Shown: in pieces, positions 57,204 to 64,000 of the stretch
Layout of the letters: each line of letters starts with the position of its first letter
How positions within the stretch are numbered: position 1 is the first letter of the stretch
Assembly (NCBI RefSeq): GCF_001999945.1
Contig: NZ_CP019650.1
Coordinates: 1,426,001-1,490,000 of the forward strand
Direction of reading: 5' to 3'
DNA: 64,000 bases
From: Microbulbifer agarilyticus
GTDB taxonomy: Bacteria > Pseudomonadota > Gammaproteobacteria > Pseudomonadales > Cellvibrionaceae
Notes under the pieces: generated by a model
Database searches by the model: none
Seen by the model: the letters and a program-made list of their open reading frames with translations, nothing else
What the model was told of the DNA's origin: nothing
Position numbers and translations under genes: made by a program

Positions 57204-58910
57204 ATGCTTTGCAGGCGGCAGTTCTTTTTGCTCTTTTTCACGTTTTTCACTTTTTTTACCGTTTCAGGTACTGCGGTATCGGATCCGATCGTGCATGACG
57301 CCGAACATTACATTCTCGAAGCGCAATTCGGTGAGCGCTGGCAGCAGGAAGATCGTCAGCTGAATCGGCGCCTGGCAGAGCTGCGAGAAAAACACGGTAC
57401 ACCGCCGAATATTGTGCACATCATGTGGGACGATACTGCGCTGGGGGAGGTGGGTATCCCGGCCATTCAGAGTGTGCGCGGGTTTAAGACGCCGAACATC
57501 AACCAAATGGCGAATGACGGCATCAATTTTATGCGTATGTACACGGAGCCAGCGTGTACGCCGACCCGTGCAGCCTTCCAGACCGGGCGCTATGCGGTGC
57601 GCAGTGGCATGCATACGGTGTCGTTTCCGGTGGAATACTCGGGGATGGATGCGGGAGAGGTAACGATTGCCGAGGTGTTGGACAAGGCGGGGTATAACAC
57701 TGCGTTCTTTGGCAAGTGGCATCTCGGCGATACTGAGTTCAGTTACGCGCATAAACAGGGCTACGACGAGGCCTTTTTCACGCCATACAACCAGGTGCCC
57801 TCCATGTGGATTCCACAGGCGGAAGTGGCAAATGTGATAACTGGTCTCTACCCGGATCTGCATGGCGAGGATCAATACGATCTCGATCAATCTCACCAGC
57901 CCCGCGGTGTGGTTTGGACCATCGAGGGCACCAAGGGTGGTCCCAGCCGAGAGTGGGGCCCTCCACCGGACATTAAAAATTACTGGGATATTGAGACCGA
58001 GGCGCAAAAGCGAACATTGGCCTTTATTGACAAGAGTGTCGCCGACAAAAAACCGTTCTTCATTTCCTATCAGCCGATTTTGACGGCGTTCTTTCCCGAT
58101 CCTCGCGAGAAAAAGCGGCTTACAGCGAATAAAAATGTAGGCGCAGAAGGGTTGGTCAAGCTCGATGCGTTTGTCGGCAAACTGTTTGAACACTTGCAGA
58201 GCCAGGGGGTTGCGGAAAACACCTTGGTGATTGTGATGGCGGACAATGGTCCCTTTATCCACTACGGCCCGCGGGGCATGGTGGAAACCTTATATCGCGG
58301 AGGAAAAGGGGACTTTACCGAGGGTGGGGTGCGGGTGCCTATGCTGGCTACCTGGCCGGGGGTCATTAAGCCCGGGCAGATTGTCGGGGATATATTGCAT
58401 GTAACCGATTTGTATACCACCTTCGCCAACCTGGGCGGCGCCAAGAAATATATACCGCGCGACCGGATTATCGATGGCGTGGACCAGACGTCGCTGTTCC
58501 TGAATGGGGACGGGTTCAGTCGCCGCGACTATGTGATGATTTACCAGGGGCCAAATCTGGCGGCTGGTGTAAAGGGGCGCTTCAAGCGGGACTGGAAAAA
58601 TGCCGAAGTGGGCTTGTCAAAAAATGAGTTCTACGACCTGTTTACCGACCCGCGCGAAATGCATGGTGAGATGATCGAACAGTTTCATGTAAAGAGCATG
58701 TTCAACCGGCAGCGGCAGCGCCACGAACTGTGGATTAAAAAATACCCCAATCGCCCGGACGCAACGCCGGGACCTGCACTGACCGGACTGGAAAATGTGC
58801 GGCCTGAGACCGTGGAGATTTATACCGCACCGGTTGATCCCAAAAAGTTACCGTTTGACCCGCAAGAGGTAAGCGAACAGCCACTGCCTTTTAGTGGTAG
58901 TGACTTGTAG
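57204..58910 (+). CDS. Sulfatase (family S1, arylsulfatase-like), secreted
   Basis: A 568-residue sulfatase with a hydrophobic signal peptide (LFFTFFTFFTVSG). The metal site is HIMWDDTALGEVG, the formylglycine signature C118-T-P-T-R (in EPACTPTRAAFQTGR) and GKWHLGD follows; MADNGPFIHYGP is the late metal site. It lacks a usual Asp-Asp in the first motif start (WDD instead of ADD) but keeps the aspartates. It differs from the two sulfatases at 18-21 kb and resembles the arylsulfatase A-type subgroup. The frame opens with a GTG at 57195. It is a single gene ending in a strong bidirectional terminator, next to the GH16 agarase. Confidence 0.88.
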   Translation: MLCRRQFFLLFFTFFTFFTVSGTAVSDPIVHDAEHYILEAQFGERWQQEDRQLNRRLAELREKHGTPPNIVHIMWDDTALGEVGIPAIQSVRGFKTPNINQMANDGINFMRMYTEPACTPTRAAFQTGRYAVRSGMHTVSFPVEYSGMDAGEVTIAEVLDKAGYNTAFFGKWHLGDTEFSYAHKQGYDEAFFTPYNQVPSMWIPQAEVANVITGLYPDLHGEDQYDLDQSHQPRGVVWTIEGTKGGPSREWGPPPDIKNYWDIETEAQKRTLAFIDKSVADKKPFFISYQPILTAFFPDPREKKRLTANKNVGAEGLVKLDAFVGKLFEHLQSQGVAENTLVIVMADNGPFIHYGPRGMVETLYRGGKGDFTEGGVRVPMLATWPGVIKPGQIVGDILHVTDLYTTFANLGGAKKYIPRDRIIDGVDQTSLFLNGDGFSRRDYVMIYQGPNLAAGVKGRFKRDWKNAEVGLSKNEFYDLFTDPREMHGEMIEQFHVKSMFNRQRQRHELWIKKYPNRPDATPGPALTGLENVRPETVEIYTAPVDPKKLPFDPQEVSEQPLPFSGSDL

Positions 58911-58932
58911 TGCTGTATTTTGTATCGCGTAA

Positions 58933-58965
58933 CTAAAAAAGGGGGCCACTGGCCCCCTTTTTTAG
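58933..58965. terminator. Bidirectional intrinsic terminator
   Basis: AAAAAAGGGGGCC, ACT loop and GGCCCCCTTTTTT between the convergent sulfatase and GH16 genes. Confidence 0.95.
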
Positions 58966-58981
58966 TTTGTATGACTGGTGA

Positions 58982-60790
58982 TCAGTTGCTCAGCACGAAC
59001 TTGTCCAGGTTCCACTGCCAGTCGTTACTGCCGACACCGTGCAGGCGCACCTGATGCGTACCTGCCTCCAAGTAGACGCTGCCACCGTCTAGTGGCTGGA
59101 AGTTGTCCCAGCCCTGGTTAGGTACAGGCGTTGCCGTTTTACTATTCCAGCTACCACCTTCGTTCACCAGAAACTCGATGCTGCCACCGGTTACGCCGCT
59201 ACCCACGTGATAGGTAATGGCATAGGTGCCTGCGTCGGCAACATTGATGGTGTAGTCGGCAAAGTCACCGGCATTCACGTAGTTGATTGCGGTGCTGCCA
59301 TTGGTGGTGTAAACGCTGATGGGCTGCGCTTGCCCGTCGGCATAGGTGCCGCCGACAGAAGCGAAGCTTTCCGCTTCCACGGTGATGGTGGCACCAGTCG
59401 CTGGTGGCGGCGGTGGTGTGTTGTCATCCTCGGTTTTGGTAAAGCGTATTTCATCGCCGTTCCACTGCCAGGCACTGCCACCAGCGCTTTGTACACGGAT
59501 GGTGTGGTTGCCTGCTGAAGCAATATAAATCGTGCTCGGCAGGGTAAATGTGTTGTACAGCTCCCAGTCACCGGTACTGCTCAGGGGAATGGTACCTACG
59601 TAGCTGCCGTCCACCTGCACATCCGCTGCGATGCCGGAAGTGGTGGGGGAGGCGGCGAGCAATTCCACGTTGTAGTTACCCGCTTCCGGGAAGTTTACGG
59701 TGTAGTCGCCCCAATCCCCGAGGGTGTTGTAGTTGATGTTGTCGCCATTGGCGTTGAAACCAGCAACGGTGTCGCCGGCAACGGCCGCGCCTGCTTTACC
59801 GGTAGCGGAGAAGCTGCCCATTTCAACGCGAATGGTTTCGCCGCTTCCCGGGTTGCCCCCATTACCTGGATCACCGCCATTGCCTGGGTCGCCGCCCCCG
59901 TTGTTGTCTGCCACTGGCTTGTAGAAGCGTACCCAGTCCACCAGGAACTTGTTGCGGCTTGGGTCAGCTAGCTCTTCATCGGTGGGTGGCAAGGTTCCCT
60001 GCGCATCGCGCCAGGGCTGGTGCTCCGCATCAAAGATGACCTGCATCGGCTTGCTGAGGCCATTGCCGTTGGTGTAGCCATAGGGGTCAATCATTTCAAC
60101 ACCGGAGACGGTGCGCACGTGCTCACCATTTACGTAGTACTCCAGTGTCCACGGATCGATCCAGTAAACGCCAATACGGAAAAACTGGTCACGCCAGTGG
60201 CCGCCATCGGGGTTCGGATACCAGCTCCCCGCATCTTTCGGCTGGTAGTCCTGAAACGGCTCGCGGATAAATACGTGATGGCTGAGGTGCAGGCGTTCGT
60301 CAAACCAGGTCTCGCTGGGGCGGTCACTGCCGTAGGACTCCAGTACATCGATCTCTTCTGTGGAATCCGAGCTCAGCAGCCAGAACGCATTGGCCAGCGT
60401 GAGGTTGGTGATTTTTACCCGCGCTTCCATAAACAGCGGATAGGTCATGCTCTCCTTGGAGTGGATGGCGCCTGTATGCACCTTGATGGTACCGGGCTTG
60501 CGGCTGGCCTTGATGACCAGGTTACCGCCTTCCACATAGGAGTTGGGGGCGTAGTACTCGGTTTCACCCGGGCCTAGCCAGGGGTTGATAAAGCCTTCGC
60601 TCCAGCGCTCAAAAAAGGTCGCACTCTTGCCGACGGGTGGTGCGGCGTAGTTGAAATCGTCAGAAAGGCTGTGGAGTTCCCAGGTATTTCCGGCTCCGGC
60701 ATCGGCGGGAACGGGAATATTGTCCCAGTCCGCAGCCAGCGCGGAGGATGACAGCGCAAGGGCCGCCAAAGTGAGAGAGGTGGTTTTCAT
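58982..60790 (-). CDS. GH16 beta-agarase with two CBM6 modules
   Basis: A secreted 602-residue endo-beta-agarase. Signal peptide about 1-20; GH16 domain about 21-290 with the classic E146-I-D148-V-L-E151 and N-terminal [20 protein letters not shown] shared with Microbulbifer and Saccharophagus GH16 agarases; a Gly-Asn-Pro linker about 292-318; two CBM6 modules (321-461 and 465-602). The layout equals Saccharophagus Aga16B. The second CBM6 is nearly the same module as those in the GH86 agarase ([17 protein letters not shown]). It hydrolyses agarose to neoagaro-oligosaccharides outside the cell. It is divergent from the MFS gene across an operator at 60852. Confidence 0.95.
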   Translation of the reverse strand: MKTTSLTLAALALSSSALAADWDNIPVPADAGAGNTWELHSLSDDFNYAAPPVGKSATFFERWSEGFINPWLGPGETEYYAPNSYVEGGNLVIKASRKPGTIKVHTGAIHSKESMTYPLFMEARVKITNLTLANAFWLLSSDSTEEIDVLESYGSDRPSETWFDERLHLSHHVFIREPFQDYQPKDAGSWYPNPDGGHWRDQFFRIGVYWIDPWTLEYYVNGEHVRTVSGVEMIDPYGYTNGNGLSKPMQVIFDAEHQPWRDAQGTLPPTDEELADPSRNKFLVDWVRFYKPVADNNGGGDPGNGGDPGNGGNPGSGETIRVEMGSFSATGKAGAAVAGDTVAGFNANGDNINYNTLGDWGDYTVNFPEAGNYNVELLAASPTTSGIAADVQVDGSYVGTIPLSSTGDWELYNTFTLPSTIYIASAGNHTIRVQSAGGSAWQWNGDEIRFTKTEDDNTPPPPPATGATITVEAESFASVGGTYADGQAQPISVYTTNGSTAINYVNAGDFADYTINVADAGTYAITYHVGSGVTGGSIEFLVNEGGSWNSKTATPVPNQGWDNFQPLDGGSVYLEAGTHQVRLHGVGSNDWQWNLDKFVLSN

Positions 60791-60970
60791 CGCGTCTCCT
60801 TGTGCCCCCGGTTTGAGGGGCGGTTATTGTTATGCTGAGGAGAGTAATGTAAATTGTTAACAATTGTAAGGGGCGACCTTGTTCTCGTGATGGTGTAGCC
60901 AGCGATTGCTCGATCACGTCACAAAATAATAAGAGTGCTGATAAGCGCATTAACAAGAGTAACCAGGCAA
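60791..60970. promoter_or_regulatory. Divergent control region with perfect palindrome AATTGTTAACAATT (60852-60865)
   Basis: A 14-base perfect palindrome, preceded by TGTA as at the other copies, lies between the GH16 agarase and the MFS/GH50 pair. It is placed to regulate both directions. It matches the elements before the TonB receptors, both GH86 genes and the ALDH operon. Confidence 0.7.
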
Positions 60971-62326
60971 ATGAGCGGCGGGACCAAAGGACGGAGCGGC
61001 AGTGCTAGCGTAAAGAGCGGCAAGTTTGGTGTGCTCGCACTGATTTTCATCAGTGTGGTGATCAACTATATGGACCGTACCAATATTTCGGTTGCGGCCA
61101 ATGCGATCTCACAGGACCTGGAGCTCTCTCCGGTACAAATGGGGATTATTTTTTCGGCGTTCGCCTGGACCTATTCCATCATGCAGATTCCCGGCGGCAT
61201 GATCGTGGATGCTGTGCGTGTACGGATCCTGTACCCCTTTATCCTGATCGCCTGGTCGTTGGCGACGGTTGTGCAGGGGTTGGTTAGCTCCCTCGCGGCC
61301 CTGGTGGGCTGCCGCATGGCGATCGGGCTGTTTGAAGCGCCCTCGTATCCTGCGAACAATAAAATTGTTACCCATTGGTTCCCTGAGCGTGAGCGCGCCA
61401 GCGCTATTGCCGTGTATACCTCTGGGCAATTTATTGGATTGGCCTTTCTGATGCCCGTGCTGGCGGTGATTCAGGAGTGGTTTGGTTGGCGTGGCCTGTT
61501 TATCGTATCGGGCCTTATCGGCATCGTGTGGGCGGTGGTTTGGTATTTCCTGTATCGCGAATCGGGAGATTCCCAAGGCGTCGTCAAAGAGCGGGAAGAG
61601 GATGCCGGGCAAGCAGAAACCCATTCAGCGGCGGCGAAACCTGTACGCGCGGCCCCGCAACAGGCGACAATTAATTGGCAGAGCCTGCGCCTGGCGTTTT
61701 CTAACCGCAAACTGTGGGGAATTTACATCGGCCAGTTTTGCCTTGGCAGTACCCTGATTTTCTTTTTAACCTGGTTTCCTACCTATCTCGCCGAGTACCG
61801 CGGTATGGGTGACCTCAAGACAGGATTTCTTGCTTCCATTCCTTTTCTCGCTGCTTTTTGCGGTGTCTTGCTCTCCGGCTTCACCTCCGATTGGCTGGTG
61901 CGGCGCGGGTTCTCCAATGAATTTTCACGTAAAACCCCGGTCATCATCGGGCTTATGCTCTCCTGCTCGATGATTGGGGCAAATTATGTGGAGTCTACGG
62001 CAGCGGTGACATTTTTCCTCTCTCTTGCCTTTTTTGGCAATGGCCTTGCCTCTATCACCTGGGTATTTGTCTCCTTGATTGCGCCCAAAAATATGGTCGG
62101 CCTGGTAGGCGGTTGTTTTAATTTTGTTGGTGGATTGTCCGCCGTAATTATCCCGGTCGCAATCGGGGCGCTCGCACACGATGGTGATTTTCGTCCTGCC
62201 CTGGCATTGATTGGTGCGCTTGCCGTGGTGGGGCTTTGTTCCTATTTGTTTCTCGTTGGAAAAATCGAGCAAATTACGCTGCACGCAGGTGAAGAAGGCT
62301 CCGCGGTCGAGCCACAGGCTGCGTAA
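60971..62326 (+). CDS. MFS transporter, anion:cation symporter type (hexuronate/galactonate-like)
   Basis: A 451-residue inner-membrane transporter of the ACS family of the major facilitator superfamily, with about 12 membrane segments. NYMDRTNISVAANAI, the motif around GMIVDAVRVRILYP, and GLFEAPSYPANNKIVTHWFPERERA are typical of ExuT/DgoT-type sugar-acid carriers. It probably imports a monomeric product such as galactonate, anhydrogalactonate or anhydrogalactose. A longer frame begins with GTG 60935; the ATG at 60971 is preferred because the cytoplasmic N-terminus is then of normal length. GH50 follows 40 bases later in the same operon. Confidence 0.88.
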   Translation: MSGGTKGRSGSASVKSGKFGVLALIFISVVINYMDRTNISVAANAISQDLELSPVQMGIIFSAFAWTYSIMQIPGGMIVDAVRVRILYPFILIAWSLATVVQGLVSSLAALVGCRMAIGLFEAPSYPANNKIVTHWFPERERASAIAVYTSGQFIGLAFLMPVLAVIQEWFGWRGLFIVSGLIGIVWAVVWYFLYRESGDSQGVVKEREEDAGQAETHSAAAKPVRAAPQQATINWQSLRLAFSNRKLWGIYIGQFCLGSTLIFFLTWFPTYLAEYRGMGDLKTGFLASIPFLAAFCGVLLSGFTSDWLVRRGFSNEFSRKTPVIIGLMLSCSMIGANYVESTAAVTFFLSLAFFGNGLASITWVFVSLIAPKNMVGLVGGCFNFVGGLSAVIIPVAIGALAHDGDFRPALALIGALAVVGLCSYLFLVGKIEQITLHAGEEGSAVEPQAA

Positions 62327-62366
62327 ACACACCATATTTTCATAATCATTCAGGTGGGGACTCACA

Positions 62367-64000
62367 ATGCGGTATCGAATCTTGTTGCTGGCTTTTACTT
62401 GCTTTGCGGGAGCGCTGGTAGCTGCCTGTGGCGAGCGTTTGGATGGCCAGCAGCAGACCAGTGCGGCGCAATTGGATAAGCGCCCGATTGGCGAAGCCTT
62501 ATGGGATTTCGAAGAGACTACCGTACCTCCAGAGATCAAATTGCATAACGCGGTGGCCACGTTGGTTGGAGGCAGAACTGACAAGAGTGGGCAGGCACTG
62601 AATATCAAGCTGCAAACGGAAAACCACTACACCGCTGGCTTTTCCTTTTCACCCCAATCGCCATGGGATTGGAGTGAGCTGGGTACATTTGCATTTGCAC
62701 TGGATATCGCCAATCAACAGCCATCTTCCGTGCATTTTTATGTGAAAGCCCACGATCAACAGGGTAAGACCCATAACCGCAGTTTTGTCGTGCCAGAACG
62801 CTCGGATAACACCTACTTCTTTGAGCTGAAAGGTCCGGATCTTGGGGTAGAGACCGGCATCCGGTCCAACCCGCCTTCGTGGGATAGTGAGTACCAAGAC
62901 ATTATCTTTCGCTACGGCGCGAAAGATTTGGATGTGAGCGCAATTGCGCGTATTGAATTCAACGTTGTCGGAGTGCTGGAAGACAAAGAGATTCGCATCG
63001 ACAATGTTCGTTTGATTCAACCGCAATCTTTGGATCAGGACTACCTGAAAGGTTTGGTCGATGCCTTCGGGCAAAGTGCCAAGCGCGAATTTACAGGCAA
63101 GGTAGATTCGGTTGTAACTTTGCGCGAGCAAGCTGAGGAAGAAGGAACCATCCTGCGTAAGCAACCACTGGAGGGGCGCTCTCGCTTCGGTGGTTGGACC
63201 CAGGGACCAAAGCTTGATGCCACCGGCTTCTTTCGCGCACAAAAGGTCGATGGAAAATGGACGCTGGTGGACCCAGAAGGCTATCCCTTTTTCTCTACCG
63301 GTATCGCCAATGTGCGTCTGGCCAATACCTCCACCATTACCGGTTACGACTTTGACCAGGGTGCGGTTCCCCAACGTGCGCCCGGTGATTTAACCCCTGA
63401 AGATTCCCTGGGGCTTAACCCAGTGCCGGACGCTGCGCTTCCTTCGCGCCATATCAGTTCTTCCCTGCGCGCAGAAATGTTCACCTGGCTACCGGATTAC
63501 GGCGATCCACTGGGCGAGAACTTTGGCTATCGCCGGGAAGTGCATACCGGCGCGATTCCGCGCGGTGAGACCTTCAGCTTCTATCGCGCAAATCTACAGC
63601 GCAAGTACCAGGTTGCCGACAACGAACAGCTGATGGCGAAATGGCGCGAAGTCACCATTGATCGCATGCTCAGTTGGGGCTTTACGTCTTTTGGTAACTG
63701 GATTGATTCCGATTACTACCAGATGGATCGCATTCCCTATTTTGCCAATGGCTGGATTATCGGCAACTTCAAGACCGTCAGTAGTGGCAATGATTACTGG
63801 AGTCCACTGCCCGATCCTTTCGATCCATTGTTTAAGGAGCGCGCATTCATTACGGCCAAGCAGGTCGCAAGGGAAGTGCAGGGCAGCCCCTGGTGCGTTG
63901 GGGTTTTTATCGATAATGAAAAGAGCTGGGGCCAGGAAGGTTCTACCGAAACCCGCTTTGGTATCGTCATCAACACCCTGTCGCGGGATGCTGTCGAGAG
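62367..64000 (+). CDS. GH50 beta-agarase lipoprotein, cut by the window end
   Basis: At least 544 residues; the gene continues past the window. The lipobox LVAAC makes it a probable lipoprotein. An N-terminal CBM-like beta domain (about 40-220: LWDFEETTVPPEI, FAFALDIANQQ) precedes the GH50 barrel starting near GRSRFGGWTQGPKLDATGFF. The candidate acid/base glutamate is E518 in FIDNEKSWGQEG; the nucleophile should lie beyond the end. GH50 enzymes are exo- or endo-agarases that release neoagarobiose or neoagarotetraose. Start ATG 62367 follows AGGTGGGGA. It shares an operon with the sugar-acid transporter. Confidence 0.92.
   Translation, partial: MRYRILLLAFTCFAGALVAACGERLDGQQQTSAAQLDKRPIGEALWDFEETTVPPEIKLHNAVATLVGGRTDKSGQALNIKLQTENHYTAGFSFSPQSPWDWSELGTFAFALDIANQQPSSVHFYVKAHDQQGKTHNRSFVVPERSDNTYFFELKGPDLGVETGIRSNPPSWDSEYQDIIFRYGAKDLDVSAIARIEFNVVGVLEDKEIRIDNVRLIQPQSLDQDYLKGLVDAFGQSAKREFTGKVDSVVTLREQAEEEGTILRKQPLEGRSRFGGWTQGPKLDATGFFRAQKVDGKWTLVDPEGYPFFSTGIANVRLANTSTITGYDFDQGAVPQRAPGDLTPEDSLGLNPVPDAALPSRHISSSLRAEMFTWLPDYGDPLGENFGYRREVHTGAIPRGETFSFYRANLQRKYQVADNEQLMAKWREVTIDRMLSWGFTSFGNWIDSDYYQMDRIPYFANGWIIGNFKTVSSGNDYWSPLPDPFDPLFKERAFITAKQVAREVQGSPWCVGVFIDNEKSWGQEGSTETRFGIVINTLSRDAVE

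Overview
This window is an agar and sulfated-galactan utilisation locus from a marine gammaproteobacterium. The closest genera I can suggest are Microbulbifer or Saccharophagus (Cellvibrionales). That rests on recognised protein architecture: a GH16 beta-agarase with two CBM6 modules, a CBM6x3 - thrombospondin type 3 - GH86 agarase like Aga86E, a lipoprotein GH86 and a GH50 agarase at the right edge. Poly-Ser and Glu-Pro linkers and large TonB receptors also fit that group. The genus is inference; no rRNA or housekeeping gene is present.

Layout. 0.1-4.1 kb: anhydrogalactonate/galactarolactone-type cycloisomerase, 2-keto-3-deoxygalactonate kinase, KDPGal aldolase and a DUF4862 TIM barrel. 4.2-12.1 kb: a divergent GH16 enzyme, a very large secreted protein joining a LamG-like domain, a c-type haem motif, a CBM-like domain and a Big2 domain through Glu-Pro linkers, and a GH42-like lipoprotein. 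12.3-13.9 kb: two tandem GntR/FCD regulators. 14.0-18.0 and 23.4-27.9 kb: two paralogous Tat-exported molybdenum hydroxylase modules; the first keeps only a relic of mocA. 18.2-23.3 kb: two sulfatases and an FG-GAP/UnbV lipoprotein. 28.3-42.6 kb: two TonB receptors each followed by a flavin-dependent halogenase homologue, plus SapC, PhoD and a KDG kinase. 42.7-49.7 kb: two GH86 agarases. 50.0-53.8 kb: an aldehyde dehydrogenase - APH-fold kinase - divergent enolase operon. 53.9-57.0 kb: arsH, arsR, a BLUF photoreceptor and an SMP-30-like propeller. 57.2-64.0 kb: a third sulfatase, the GH16-CBM6 agarase, an MFS sugar-acid transporter and a truncated GH50 gene.

How it works together (inference). 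GH16 and GH86 enzymes cut agar outside the cell, sulfatases remove sulfate, the TonB receptors import oligosaccharides and GH50 trims them. The 3,6-anhydro-L-galactose released is oxidised to its acid, isomerised to a 2-keto-3-deoxy sugar acid, phosphorylated and cleaved to pyruvate and glyceraldehyde-3-phosphate. No GH117 neoagarobiose hydrolase and no sulfatase-maturing enzyme is visible here.

The most interesting points are the ALDH-kinase-divergent enolase operon, which could be a second anhydrogalactose route; a palindromic element, core ATTGTTAACAAT, found at seven places upstream of receptors, agarases, the transporter and that operon; the haem-LamG-CBM protein; and the duplicated molybdenum hydroxylase module with a decayed mocA.
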